NCBI GenBank assembly: GCA_030015575.1
Contig: JASDDO010000006.1
Span: forward strand, 102,416,045-102,480,044
Length of the DNA stretch: 64,000 nucleotides
DNA from: Agapanthus africanus
Lineage: Eukaryota; Streptophyta; Magnoliopsida; Asparagales; Amaryllidaceae
Direction of reading: 5' to 3'
The notes beneath the pieces were generated by a model, which made no database searches, was not told the DNA's origin, and saw only the letters and a list, made by a program, of their open reading frames with translations. This document shows positions 47,401-60,360 of the stretch, one piece after another. The position numbers were made by a program, and so were the translations under genes. Position 1 is the stretch's first letter. Every line of letters begins with the position of its first letter.

Positions 47401-47720
47401 TGACAGAGTGACTGTCAGAGTTATAGTTTTCCCTCAGTAGAGGGGCAGTAGTTTGGACAGGTGGTCCAAGCGGGTACTGAGGGAGGCATGACACAGGATG
47501 CTGATTAAATTCAGTTGACGACAAAGTATAAGAAGTTTGCTGGATTTGGAGTTCATTTGTGAACTGGGTCCTATCAGATATCCAGATATATTCTAAGATA
47601 GGTATTGCTCATTTCGGGAGATGGCTTTCTCCGCGAACTTGAGATTAAGAGAGACAGAGAAAGAAACATCAGAGCGGATCCACTCACTGAGGCTATTTCT
47701 CGAACGCAAGAGTTTCACAA
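44405..47720 (+). pseudogene. gag-pol: Highly decayed copia polyprotein of element D
   Basis: A possible Gag start (ATGTCCCGA at 44406) is followed within ten codons by a stop. Recognisable pieces are few. RT reads LYLDDIHIVGSDVP at 46887-46928 (catalytic YLDD), and a GSSG-like RT segment (agtgggagcagcggaagcg) lies near 46720. The RNase H tail reads NIRADPLTEAISRTQEF near 47665-47715, the counterpart of the TADPFTKALPQTQFE segment in element B. Gag, protease and integrase cannot be traced with confidence. Stops and frameshifts are frequent, so this is the oldest copia element in the window. Confidence 0.75.
44480..45268 (+). repeat. Direct duplication (about 390 bp units) inside copia D
   Basis: Two units, about 44480-44873 and 44893-45268, are offset by 413 bp. 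Both hold CAGAACACCCCGTATCACTA, then CGAACTCGAAGGAACTTGTT, and end with GTAAAGACAAATAAAGGGAT. They are diverged by substitutions and small gaps. I do not recognise the content as any copia domain. Confidence 0.85.
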
Positions 47721-47807
47721 ACAGGCTTTGTTAGACTGATCAGTAGAGGAGTTGGGTGTTCGGTATCACACGGGCTGTGAGTATGCGACATCGCAATAAT
47801 TAGCCTT

Positions 47808-47824
47808 AAGTGCAAGTGGGAGAT
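47808..47824 (+). other. Polypurine tract of copia D
   Basis: AAGTGCAAGTGGGAGAT immediately precedes the 3' LTR start and matches the tracts of B and B'. Confidence 0.85.
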
Positions 47825-49086
47825 TGTTGGCTATAGTGCCCGCAAGTCAATTATTGGATCGCAGGCACGTGGTTGCAATGATTGAAGGAGGACCTATACC
47901 GGTAGAACAGTCTTACTCGAGATGATAGTATGCTATCTGGTTTGTCTTTATCATCATGTACATGCTTCAGGTGACATTACAGATCACTATTACATGTTGA
48001 TAGAGCCTATAGGATTCTTGCTTGACTACCAGCAGTATGGTGGCGATCATATATGTGAGAGTTGGGTAGTTTATAAGCACATCCTTAAAGTGTCCCTAGT
48101 CGTGGGAGTTTCGAGACTGGGCATCGATACTCCGAGAGTAGACTAGTGTATACGGATCGAGACCCCGATGAGGGGCGATGGCCGGTCTTACAAGCCATTG
48201 GTGTCAGTTGGTTCACCTAAGACGTATACAGGTGCTCATTGGGTTATGAGTACACCAAACGGACTCGCTGGTAACATGCTAGTTGGTATTATACATATCG
48301 TCAGATAGCAGTTCCCAGGTGACATGTGTACAGGTTAGTCTATCGACCTGAGATCGTTATTTGTCTCGTGTGAGTTCCCACTGTGCTTTGATTACTACCC
48401 TACCACGGCTCAAAGGAGTCGTGCAAACAGGTTTTAGTTGGGTACAGTCCTGAGCCACATTGAGGAAGTGAGCGGATCGGCAGGGGATTCGTCTCTCCCG
48501 GTATTGGGGGTGAGATCGCGCTGTGTCTTGAGAGCCATTGCACAAAGTTCCTGGCCAGGGCAACCGAGATTTACTGGTAGGTATTCCAGTATTTTCTCAG
48601 GGTGTTCTGGACTATACTCCGACACGACTTATACCGCTATTGGGGGTCTGACATTTGCCAACCCCCTAGGCCCGATATGCGATACTCATAGACGAACGGA
48701 CCGGACTGTACGGATATTGTCACTGTTAGCCTCAGTAGGGTTTAAGGATGAGTTCGCTCGTCGCCTTTCCTTTCGCTCAATACCTGGGTAGCAGTTATGT
48801 ACAACTAGTGCCACTGACCTGCTTGTGGTTAAACCCACTGCCAGGGTATTGACGAGTCTTTAGAGTCCCACACAGAGAGTTTCCCAAGTTCGGGAGAAAC
48901 GTTGTAGAGACCGTATGGTTTTATGGCAGGGTTCAATCATATACGTGCACTCGTGCACGGATCATGATCGGACGGATCATACTACTGGGCTTTGGTTTAT
49001 GCCGGATCCTAGTATTAGATTGTTGTATTATTTTCGTCTCGTAGTATTCGTATTTAGTCGGAATACGGATGTGGGTATGTATATAC
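47825..49086 (+). repeat. 3' LTR of copia D, left segment
   Basis: It begins TGTTGGCTATAGTGCCC. The conserved hairpin has a perfect inner stem at 48403-48422 (CACGGCTC/GAGTCGTG); the outer stem is weak. A near-palindrome CCTGGCCAGGG lies near 48549. It is interrupted at 49086 by element A2 and resumes at 59579. Confidence 0.88.
49082..49086 (+). repeat. Target-site duplication of A2, left copy (TATAC)
   Basis: It matches the right flank 59579-59583 (TATAT) at four of five bases. The uninterrupted D LTR at 41310 reads GTATATACA across this site, supporting the insertion point. Confidence 0.8.
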
Positions 49087-51293
49087 TATAGGGTTCCTAG
49101 GCACTCTAACAAGGTTCTACAACGCATCAACCATGCCCGATTCAAAAATTAGCCATGCCGAACAACCCTAACCAAGATCGTATACTAGAGATTATGCGAA
49201 AACTAGCAAGTTAAACTCTTTAACTACAAGTGAAAGGGATTACAACCTTTGTAGATCCGGTCCTTCGCTTCTAAAGCTCCGTGTTGACGTCCCTTCACTG
49301 CGATCATCGGGATCCCGGACTCTAGCGATGGTTTCTTCGGAGAAATGAGTGGGCTAGGTCATTGACTTCGATGCCGAAGATAATCTACATCGAGGAGACT
49401 CAAACTCAAGCTCCATCTTCACTAGGTCAAGAACTTTGTGAAGAGAACACCCTAAACTAAATGGCAAGTAGTAGAGGATTATGAAATAGGAAGTGGGTTC
49501 ACTTTGGATTTGGATTTCTCACTCTAAATCTTCACTTGAAAAATTTCTAGTAAGGTTTTTCTTCACTTGAAGAAGAGGAAGAAGAAGAAAAGAATACGAA
49601 TGAAAAATGAATTATATAAAATGAATAATCAAGTGAAGTCTATCATAATACAACCATGGGTGAGCTAACCTATGTAGAGACTAAACCATAGTAAATTATA
49701 GTGGTTTGGTTAATGAATATCTTAATCAAGACAAAATAAGTGGACTTTGTCAAAGTTGCTTCAAGCTTCATGAAGCTTCAAGCCATAACAAAAGAAGCCG
49801 CCATTTTGAATAATTAAGATAAATAAAAACCCAAATTATAATTAACATGGTGTATATCACCCACCCACCCATGTTTTCCTGTATCATCAATCATGATACA
49901 AATTAGTGCACAAAGAAATATCACATATACAACTTGTGCACATCAAGTGAGAAAATCAATCTTAAGTGAACCAATACTAGTTAATGTAAAGTAATATATC
50001 AAATATATAATTATACATTAAATCATTGAATTAAAACTTGATTTAACGATTCTGTCATATCGCATATAACCGACAAATATCTAGTGTATCAATGTATCGA
50101 ATCAACACTTGATTCGGTAACCCGGTTATATCTTATATAACCGACTGATGATACAAATCGCGAGAATAGAATACAGTATCACATAATGGTATTATTCTCG
50201 GTCCCGCACATATCTCATATGCGCTCCTATTTCGTTTCGCTTGAGCCAGGAAACCTCTGTGTAGGACTCTAAAGACTCGTCAATACGCCGGCAGTAGGTG
50301 GCGATCATATCAATCACCCAAAAGCCGCAGGCGGTCTGCTAAACATAACGGCCACCCGGGTATTGAGCGGTCAGAAGATCAACGAGCAAGCTTTCTCACA
50401 CTCCTGCGAATCCAATCAGTAACACTTACCGCACAGTCCGGTCTGTTCGTCTGATATGTCGCATATCTCGCCTAGGGGTGGTAAACGTCAGACCCCAGTA
50501 GCTTGATAAGTCATGCCGATGTAAGGTCCACAACAAGCGTGAAACTACTGATAACACTTAACAGTAAATCACTGCAACCCTGGCCAGGGATTTCCCGTTA
50601 TGGCCAGTCGAGCGTAGCGCAACATCAACCCCCAATACCGGGAGAGACGAATCCCCTCCTATCGCTCATTGCCTCCATGTGAATCGAGACTGTACCCAAA
50701 AACCACCTGTTTGCACAACTCAGTAAAGCCGTGGTAGGGTAGAAATCAAAGCACAGTAGGAGACACACAAGACACTATGACGATCTCGGTTCAACAGACT
50801 AAGTTGTACCAGTGTCACCAGAGAACTGCCATCTGACGTGAGGTATAATACCATCTTGGAGTTCTCGGCGAGTCCGTTCAGTGTACCCAGTCTCCACTGG
50901 GCACCCGCATACCGTCTCTGATGTCAAACACCGATGGATATGGGATCATCCATCGCCCATCACATGGGTCTAGAAGATTTACGCTAGTCTACTCTGGAAT
51001 ATCGATGCCCCGTCTCGATATTCCCACGACTAGGAACATTGAAGGATGTACTCATGGACTACCCAGGCCCCACTAGTATGATCTTCATGATAGTCCTTGA
51101 AGTCGAGTACACATCCTAAGGGCTTTATCAACATGTAACAGAGAGACAATAAGTATACATGTTAAGATAAATAGCAACCAGATAGCGTACTATCATGTCG
51201 AGCAAGAAAGTTCTCCCTATATATGTCCCAGCTTCCACTACATTATACATCTCATGTACAGTAATGGCCTCTAGGGCATACATATAACTAACA
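49087..51293 (-). repeat. 3' LTR of copia A2 (2207 bp)
   Basis: On the minus strand it starts TGTTAGTTATATGTATGCC at 51293. Its other end reads GGAACCCTATA instead of the usual CCTACA, a point change in the terminal CA. The conserved hairpin is at 50703-50742 (CTACC/GGTGG outer stem). Confidence 0.9.
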
Positions 51294-54244
51294 ATCTCTC
51301 ACTTGCACTAGGGCCATCTGTAGCAGTAGTTGTAGTATCTCATACTCAACCATCCCATAAAAGTCTCTCTCTGGGAAAAAGCCTTTGTGATTGGATCCGC
51401 CGTGTTGTCCTCTGAGTCTACTCTCCTAACCTCGATCACCTTGGAGATCAATTATCTCCATGATCAGGTGATACTGCCTTGGAATATGCCTGGGTCACTG
51501 ATGGGACCGTGGTTCCTGGGCCAAAGCCTCACCTCCATTGTCATACAATGGTAGGAACCTAGTTCATCTCATGAACTAATATACACCCAAACTGCCTCTT
51601 TGGTAGTATCATTGATAGCGATGTCACCACCCTTTATCGTCTAGTTTGCCACGGTATCTAGCTTGGAACTCTTCCAACATACCGTCCCTCCATTGAGGGT
51701 AAAGACAATGCCTGCGACTGACATTCAGTCGTCCTTATCACCCTGGAACTTTTCCAGTGATTCTCCTCAGGATCAACTGATACCATCTCACTACACCTAG
51801 CGAGAATCCTAATATCCATTTAGATCTATCGCATATATCCATAACCCAGGATTTAGGAGGTATCACTTTGATCTTATTTGGAGAATCCTTGTGATAAGCG
51901 GAGATTGACCGAGCGTAGTATGGAAAACTCTTTCCCTATCAAGAGTATGTCATCCACGTACTCTACGAGGATCACCACCTTACTCTCTACTACCTTTTTA
52001 TATATACAAGATTCATCTACCACTTTGATGAAGTCAAACTCTTTGACAACTACATAAAAACAGATGTTCCTACTCCGCGATGTCTGCTTTATCACACAAA
52101 GCATCTTTCACTCGTTTCCGCTGCTCCCACTGTTTACGAAGCCATCTGGCTGTGTTCTTATAGACGCACTCTTCTAAATTAATATTTAGAAAAGCAGTCA
52201 TGACACCCAACCACCAGATCTCGCGGTCATGGTATGCAGCAGTGGCAAGTAGGATACGGATGGACTTAAGCATAGCCACTGGAAAAGGTTTCATCATTAT
52301 CCACGCCTGGTCGATGACGAAAAACTTTAACAAGTCTAGCTTTGAAAGTCTCAACTTTTCCATTTACACCAAGAAATCTTCTCAAGATATAATTGCTCCT
52401 GATGGGAATTTAACCCTTTAGATATAGCAACCAAAGTCTATACTTTGTTGGTGTATAGGGATTCCATCTCAGATCGCTAAGCATCCAGCCATTCTTACAG
52501 AGTCCCCACTCTTGATGGCCTGCTCGAAACTAGTTAGGTCATCATCTCATGATGCAATCCTCGCTCCCACTGTCATCGAGAAACCGAAGTATCTCTCAGG
52601 CGGATGAGGAACCCTGCTAGATCGGCGGAGAGGCTGAGGTTCGTCGGAATCTATTAAATCCTTTGGTTCTACCAAATCATCTGCTGTAGTTTGTATAGCT
52701 GGAACTCCTTCCAGTTCTACCTCATGGCCATTAATTTCTTCAGAAGAAATTCCCTTTCTCAAAGGTGGTATGTTGAGAAACAAAACATATTTTGTTCCTC
52801 TGTTAGGTGGAAGATATTCTTTTGCGAATGCTTGGGATATCCAACAAACTTCTACAGAACTGACTTTGCCTCGAGCTTGTCCGGATTTTGCTTTTAGACA
52901 CAGGCCGGACAAGCCCAAATCTTAACAAACTTAATATATGGGCTCTTCCCATTCTATATCACATATGAAGTGGTAGGCAATGGATTTGATTGGAACCCTA
53001 TTCAATAGGTATGCAGCTTCTCAAGTGCATAACTCCCAAAAGGAAATAGGAAACTCAGTAGTACTCATCATAGAGCGCACCATATCAAATAGGGTGTGAT
53101 TGCTTCGCCCCGATACACCGACGTGCTGTGGTGTATACGGAGGAGTAATGCTGAGAGAGAATCTCATTCTCTTTTAGAATAGTCCAGGTATCCCGTGCTC
53201 AAGTATTCTCCTCCTTGATCTCATCATAGGACATAGTACTTCTACCTGGTTTTGGTTCTCTACTTCTAACTTATATTCGGTGATTATCTCAAAAGTTTCG
53301 GACTTGTATTTCAACAGGAACATACGTTTGAATCTATAGAGATCATCAGTGAATGTAATGAAGTACAAAGAACCGGTCCTGGCATGTGTAGACTGGGGAC
53401 CTTCATACATCACTATGTATCAGTCCCAAGAGTTCACTAACGCTTTCTCTGTTTCCAGTAAACGGAGCTATGGTCATCTTATCTTTGTGACATGACTGAA
53501 AAGTTTCATAAGATGTAAATTTAAACTGATTTAAAAATGCATCTAAATGTAACATAGCTAGTCGCGTCGCATTGATATGACCTAGTCTACAATGCCTCAA
53601 GAAGAATTCGTTCATTTCTGAACTCTTCCTCTTGTGTGTGTTCTATATATTAAGAACTGTGGTTCAATTTAGAACGTTTATGCTTTTAGATAACGCGCCT
53701 GAACCGATCAACTTTTGATATAGGAAATGTGCAAAACATTATCCAACAATACAAAATCATATCCTTCATTAATAAAAAGAGACTGATAGGATGTTGTATA
53801 TCAGGTTCGGTATCTAATAACATTCGTTCAGAATCAATGTATTCTAGTAATACAGGGTGATAACTATCAACAGACTTGGCTGCAACAATTGCACCGTTTT
53901 CAACTCTTGAAACTTATCACCCGTTCTCAGTTCTCTACCTATCTGTAGCCGATGTAACAGATTACATATATGGGATCCTGATCCGGTATCTCATACCCAG
54001 GACGTAAAGGATACATAGAAACAGTTCTATGTAATGAACACACCCGAAGAAGATGCATCATCATGCACTTTCTTCGTTTGGGCGGCATGGGAAATCTGGT
54101 ATTCCCCAATTTCCTGCGCCGTCTTATAGAAATTATAAGTTGGAGCGGGACCAATGTTCCCCAGCTCAGTATAACAAGCGGGTTCAGTCAATACATCCAT
54201 ATTATTATCTTGATTAAGGCGTGACATGGTCGCTACCTAGAGAG
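51294..54244 (-). pseudogene. gag-pol: Degenerate copia polyprotein of element A2, gag mostly deleted
   Basis: The Gag start ATG survives at 54227, but only about 58 codons separate it from the pre-protease segment (SSSGVFIT), so nearly all of Gag and its zinc knuckle is absent, as in A1. Stops TAG (54027-54029) and TGA (53991-53993) interrupt the protease region, whose DTG remains. The integrase zinc segment (HCRLGHINATRL) is near 53590, a catalytic-core piece (YFITFTDDLYRF) near 53360, the RRSSRVPHPPERY linker near 52600 and RT YVDDILLIG near 51955. RNase H is compressed into about 550 bp. Many frameshifts separate these pieces. Confidence 0.9.
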
Positions 54245-57200
54245 AGAGAGAAAAAAACACTCTGCGTGCGCTCTTGCAATATTAGATTGGTTATATATTT
54301 TATCTAATCAGGATGGCTCCCACTGTTTTTATCAAATCTTCCTTCAAACCCTAAAAGGAAAGACTAGCCGGGATTAATTACACTCTACAAGTTCGCCAAT
54401 CTTTCAGCCAGGCCAGTGCCGGTACTTTGAGGGAGGTTCCCCGTGCATTCGCACGGACCTAATTAAAATAAACATCGTTTTCCCAGGGGCGTAACCCCGT
54501 TGACACCTTTCTAGAAACCTACTTGATCGGCTAATTGTAAACTGCAAAACTCTTCCAGGAGTAACAATTACTCGCAGTGGGTATCGGGCTCCTACTATCT
54601 CATAGAAGGTATGCAATCTCATTGCACATTTCAACACTTGAAACTCCCGATAAAGGTTTTTACCCCTAGCACCTATGACCTTGGCTATGGTCAACAAATC
54701 ATAAGCACTAGTCAAGTTCTACCCGTCATTTCATGATTAATTAGACCCACCCACATGACCCTTGGCTAAGGTCAACAAAGTCATATGACTGTCCCAACTA
54801 ATCTCATCATATGCTGTGTAAGAAGACATTACTTAGCTACCGTACACTGTGCCTTGACTATGGTGAACAAACGCACCACGAATACTAAGTACTCTACTTC
54901 CTAAAATGATGGAGGGTTGCAGATGGTTTTTAAGAAAACCTTTAACGCTTTGAACTTGATCTCGTTGCAGAATCAAATAGTTTTAAATGGAGTGTTTTTA
55001 AGGCTTTTGCTAGTTTCGCTAATGAGGTCACTCCCGGTGAAGGGATCTCGGCTCTTTCCTCGTCGAATAAGGTGCAAGATATTCACAATACCACTATGCA
55101 AAGCAATAACTAGAAAAGCAATCAAAAGACAAAACGAAGGTTTTAGCATCTGCTAGTTATTGCTAAAGAGGTCACTCCCGGTGAAGGGATCTCGGCTCTT
55201 TCCTTATCGAATAAAGTGCTGGATGTTCTACAAGGAACACCGCTATGCAAAGCAACAACTAGAGCTACCTAATTTTTGAAATTCGATTCCACAACATCAT
55301 TTAGGTTTATTTTCTTTCATTAATCTCATTAATGAATGCCCCATCATTTAAGTCCACCAAAAACATCACAGATAAATACAACGTACACTTATGCCATCCG
55401 CATTCTCCTCGATGTCCCGTCTGCATTGTTAGGTTAGGTAACTAACGGCAGAGCGGGGCAGGGCTAGCGTGGGTGTAAAACATAAGCAATGTCTATATAA
55501 TATATTATATATACTGTACACAGTATCAATCTGAACATTTCACATGATCACATCACAGATAACGCAGCAGAAAACAACATATGAAATATTGGATATACTA
55601 GGACGTCCGTGTTTTATTTTGAGCCTATATAAAACATGGATTCCACGGTCGTGATGAATAGCCAATCCCACACCCCTAGACCCCTACGAGAGTGGCAAGC
55701 AACCCTACCAATTCTAGAGTTAGGAGACCCGGACTCGACTCCTCGAGATTGTCTCCCACTGGACCCTAGAACCCGGTTACTTGAGCTCCCCTCCTTGGGT
55801 CTATCCTAATGCAGAAAAGTAAATAATATACAATGGTGACATCATCCTCAGTCCGGAAGTGCCCCAATAAAAGAATATTACATACAAGTTTTTACACGAA
55901 TGAAAATGAAAAACACTCATCTCACATAAAAAATCCCAGCTATTCAAACACGACGATCCAATATAACATATCCAGCAACACATAACATCACATGTCATCA
56001 ACGTAAGTAAATATGCGCATCCCAATTATCATTGACATATAGCAACAAAACCGGCGATAACACATATTATACTTACGGTCGCAGAAAAGAAAGTGTAAAA
56101 CTACAACAGTTGGAATCCGCAACCTCCTTAGACATCGCATGCCTAACCAAATGAATTCCTTAGACATCACATGCCTAACAATTATAAACCCCGCATTTTA
56201 GTCTCATTATCGAAAACTCTTTTCAATATCAAGTCAGGCAATTCAACAAGATTCCCGACATCCTGATCGAATGCTCGTCGCAAACTTTAGTAGACGGCCG
56301 CACCCCCGGATGCCGTCGACGAAGTGCACTAAGGCGGAACACCGCTGCCGCGAGCACCCGAACGGATGCTTTTGGCTACGGGGTTCTCCTACAGTCACTT
56401 GGTCGGGGCTATGGGACGTGGCTGTCTATTAAGTTTACCCGGCGAGTATCCGCGTACGCTACGTGATTGCGACGGACTTTTGATCACATCAAAATTCCAT
56501 GGCAACCGATCATCTGAGACCGAACTGCTAGATTTATAACATTCAAATTAGTTATCTCATAACTACTTGTGGATTCCAAATATTGTATCACATTCCAGAT
56601 AAATAGACAATGTTAAACTTTCCGATCGAATAATCAAACACCCAAGTTTTCCCATATAGCTCAACACTTGAGATAAGTTTGAAAACATCCATTTCATGCC
56701 ACGGTACCAACGGTCCAGCCGTAGAAGCGTCAAGCCAACGTCTCACATGTGGCACGCCGTACCGCCCCAAACCCTAAGGTTCAAAAGGCAGTTCAAGACG
56801 GTCACATAATCGAGTTAAGGTTTGTTGTCTACTAGAGGGTCCATCGCGTTACTTGCACGACTTAGAACGTTCTTAAACTACGGAAAAATCCAACACTTGG
56901 AAATTTTCCGGCAGGTGAAAAAGTGAGTTATTGATATCCGTTCGAACTTTTTAACACGTTCTAAAATTACCCGGAAAAACTAAACAAAGTTAAATTATCT
57001 GATCGAATCAACGAGTCCCCGATACAACCCTAAGAAAACTCAACACTTGAGTGGAATTAAAAAATTCCCAGAAAAAAATTGACAAGAAAGGACCTAAGAA
57101 TAAATATATGAAGTATGAGGGACTAAGTCATAATTTGGGCGGCGGAACCGCCGCCAAACCCTTGGTTTGGCCGCGATTCCGCGGTCATATAGACGAATCA

Positions 57201-57357
57201 GTGGGCCGCACTTCACAGTAATTCTTTGTTTTTTCTGAGCATTTGTAATTCATAAAAAATCACATTTTTAAAAAATATCCAGAGAAGGGTATTCGTCGGG
57301 GTTTCCGGGTTCGATCGGACTTAAAACTTCGTCTAGACTTCGCGTAAAGCTCTAGCT
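54245..57357 (-). other. Long 5' leader of copia A2 (3.1 kb)
   Basis: It is collinear with the A1 leader. It holds the GC-rich stretch near 56275-56480, the duplicated motif near 55010-55090 and 55160-55240, the triple array (54672-54876) and a GGGG/CCCC hairpin at 54486-54498. The PBS (TGGTATCAGAGCC on the minus strand) is at about 57359-57371. No gene is seen. Confidence 0.75.
54672..54876 (-). other. Triple stem-loop array in copia A2 leader
   Basis: Module 1 (54672-54705) pairs TATGA/TCATA. Module 2 (54752-54788) pairs ACATGAC with GTCATATG, with one mismatch. Module 3 (54849-54876) pairs GTGC/GCAC. Cores read CCTTGGCTATGGTCAACAAA with small variations, and GACC/GGTC can form the inner stem of module 1. 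Confidence 0.6.
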
Positions 57358-57372
57358 TGGCTCTGATACCAC

Positions 57373-59578
57373 TGTAGGGTTCCTAGGCACTCTAACAAGG
57401 TTCTACAACGCATCAACCATGCCCGATTCAAAAATTAGCCATGCCGAACAACCCTAACCAAGATCGTATACTAGAGATTATGCGAAAACTAGCAAGTTAA
57501 ACTCTTTAACTACAAGTGAAAGGGATTACAACCTTTGTAGATCTGGTCCTTCGCTTCTAAAGCTCCGTGTTGACGTCCCTTCGCTGCGATCATCGGGATT
57601 CCGGACTCTAGCGATGGTTTCTTTGAAGAAATGAGCGGGCTAGGTCGTTGACTTCGAAGCCGAAGATGATCTACGTCGAGGAGACTCAAACTCAAGCTCC
57701 ATCATCACTAGGTCAAGAACTTTGTGAAGAGAATGCCCTAAACTAAATGGCAAGTAGTAGAGGATGATGAAATAGGAAGTGGGTTCACTTTGGATTTGGA
57801 TTTCTCACTCTAAATCTTCACTTGAAAATTTCTAGTAAGGTTTTTCTTCACTTGAAGAAGAGGAAGAAGAAGAAAAGAATAAGAATGAAAAATGAATTAT
57901 CTAAAATGAATAATCAAGTGAAGTCTATAATAATGCAACCATGGGTGAGCTAACCTATGTAGAGACTAAACCATAGTTAATTATAATGGTTTGGTTAATG
58001 AATATCTTAATCAAGACAAAATGAATGGACTTTGTCAAAGTTCCTTCAAGCTTCATGAAGCTTCAAGCCATGACAAAAGAAGCCACCATTTTGAATAATT
58101 AAGATAAATAAAAACCCAAATTAAAATTAACATGGTGTATGTCACACACACACCCATGTTTGCATGTATCATAATTCACGATACAAACTAGTGCACAAAC
58201 ATATATCACTTATACAACTTGTGCACATCAAGTGAGAAAATCAATCTTAAGTGAACCAATACTAGTTAATGTAAAGTAATATATCAAATATATAATTATA
58301 CATTAAATCAATAAATCAACACTTGATTTAACGATCTGGTCATATCGCATATAACCGACTAATATCTAGTGCATCAATGTATCGAATCAACACTTGATTC
58401 AGTAACCCGGTTATATCTCATATAACCGACTGATGATACAAATCGCAAAAATAGAATACAGTATCACATAATGGTATTATTCTCGGTCCCGCACATATCT
58501 CATATGCGCTCCTATTTCGTTTCGCTAGAGCCAGGAAACCACTGTGTAGGACTCCAAAGACTCGTCAATACGCCGGCAGTAGGTGGTGATCATATCAATC
58601 ACCCACAAGCCGCAAGCGGTCTGCTAAATGTAACGGCCACCCGGGTATTGAGCGATCAGAAGATCAACGAGCAAGCCGGCTCACACTCCTGCGAATCCAA
58701 TCAGTAACACTTACCGCACAGTCCGGTCTGTTCGTCTGATATGTCGCATATCTCGCCTAGGGGTGGTAAATGTCAGACCCTCAGTAGCTTGATAAGTCAT
58801 GCCGATGTAATGTCCACAACAAGCGTGAAACTACTGATAACACTTACCATTAAATCACAGCAACCCTGGCCAGGGATTTCTAGTTATGGCCAGTCGAGCA
58901 TAGCGCAACATCAACCCCGAATACCGGGAGAGACGAATCCCCTACTATCGCTCATCCTTCCATATGAATCGGGACTGTACCCAAAAACCACCTGTTTGCA
59001 TGACTCAGTAGAGCCGTGGTTGGGTGGAAATCAAAGCACAGTAGGAGACACACAAGACTCTATAACGATCTCGGGTCAACAGACTAAGCTGTACCAGTGT
59101 CACCAGAGAACTACCATCTGACGTGAGGTATAATACCATATGGGAGTTCTCGGCGAGTCCGTTCAGTGTACCCAGTCTCTACTGAGCACCCGCATACCGT
59201 CTCTGATGTCAAACACCAATGGATATGGGATCATCCATCGCCCATCATATGGGTCGAGAAGATATACGCTAGTCTACTCTGGAATATCAACTCCCCGTCT
59301 CGATATTCCCACGACTAGGAACCTTGAAGGATGTACTCATGGACTACCCTGGCCCCACTAGTATGATCTTCATCATAGTCCTGGAAGTCGAGTACACATC
59401 CTAAGGGCTTTATCAACATGTAACAGAGAGACAATAAGTATACATGTTAAGATAAAGTGCAACCAGATAGAGTACTATCATGTCGAGCAAGAAAGTCCTC
59501 CCTATATATGTCCCAGCATCCACTACATTATACATCTCATGTAGAGTAATGGTCTCTAGGGCATACATATAACTAACA
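57373..59578 (-). repeat. 5' LTR of copia A2 (2206 bp)
   Basis: It ends GGAACCCTACA at 57373 on the minus strand, one base from the PBS, and starts TGTTAGTTATATG at 59578. The conserved hairpin is at 58988-59027 with a fully paired CCACC/GGTGG outer stem, where the 3' LTR has CTACC/GGTGG. Confidence 0.93.
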
Positions 59579-60360
59579 TATATAGATGATGGGTATTCTT
59601 GTGATCCGTCACGAGTTTACTTTAGAAGATGCCATTATATTTTTTGTTTTAAACATTTTGATTAATGATTATTATATGAAAATTGTGAGTGCAAGTTTTG
59701 TTCAAGTGCAATAAATGTGGCATATGCTATTTTGGTGACTCATGGTGTGTTTATTTGTGCCATGTCCATTTCTTTATTGTTTTGGTGTGTGAGATATTTT
59801 ATGGAGCAAAGAGAGGGCAGCCATATATGGCTAAGGTTTAGTCTTGAGTAAAATATAAAGCTCACACAAAAAGATCTCACACAAAATAGCAATGCCATTT
59901 TTCTTCACTAGCTTTTCTTGTGCTCCCAACTCTTCACTCATGGTTTCATCTTCAACCTCCATTCTATCCCTCTCATGTGTTGAGAATCCTAGAGTGTATT
60001 GAGACAATGTAATCACACACTATCTCTACTTCATCTTGGTCGTCTCTTTTGGAAAACTTGATGTCCGAGTTGCTTAGGTTTGAAGCGGGAGCCCGTATAA
60101 AGAATCCTCGACGTGGAGAAACTTCGACGAGCGAGATCGGAGAGCGAACTTCGTTGGGGAAGCCGCAACTACCAAGCGACAGAGATTGAAGACCGAAGGA
60201 CATGGATCGATCGGTATAATCTCTCCAAACTCTATTACAGTTTATTAGTTTACGGTTAATGGCACGATCCGTGGTTTAGGGTTACGTTAGCACCATTTTG
60301 AAAAGTTTTAATTCCGCATTTGGCCTCGGATTGACGGCCGGGGCGCTGCCGTAGCCTTAG
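59579..60360 (+). repeat. 3' LTR of copia D, right segment
   Basis: It continues the LTR broken at 49086 and matches 41320-42094 closely, ending near GCCGTAGCCTTA. The exact last base is uncertain by a few positions. Gypsy LTR sequence follows, so D was inserted in element G3. Confidence 0.88.

Larger units (their letters stand above)
49087..59578 (-). mobile_element. Complete-length but defective Ty1/copia retrotransposon A2 (10.5 kb)
   Basis: The LTRs at 49087-51293 and 57373-59578 are very similar to each other. PBS, 3-kb leader, a dead polyprotein and a degenerate polypurine tract lie between them. It is inserted in the 3' LTR of copia D. No open reading frame long enough for any complete protein remains. 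Confidence 0.92.
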
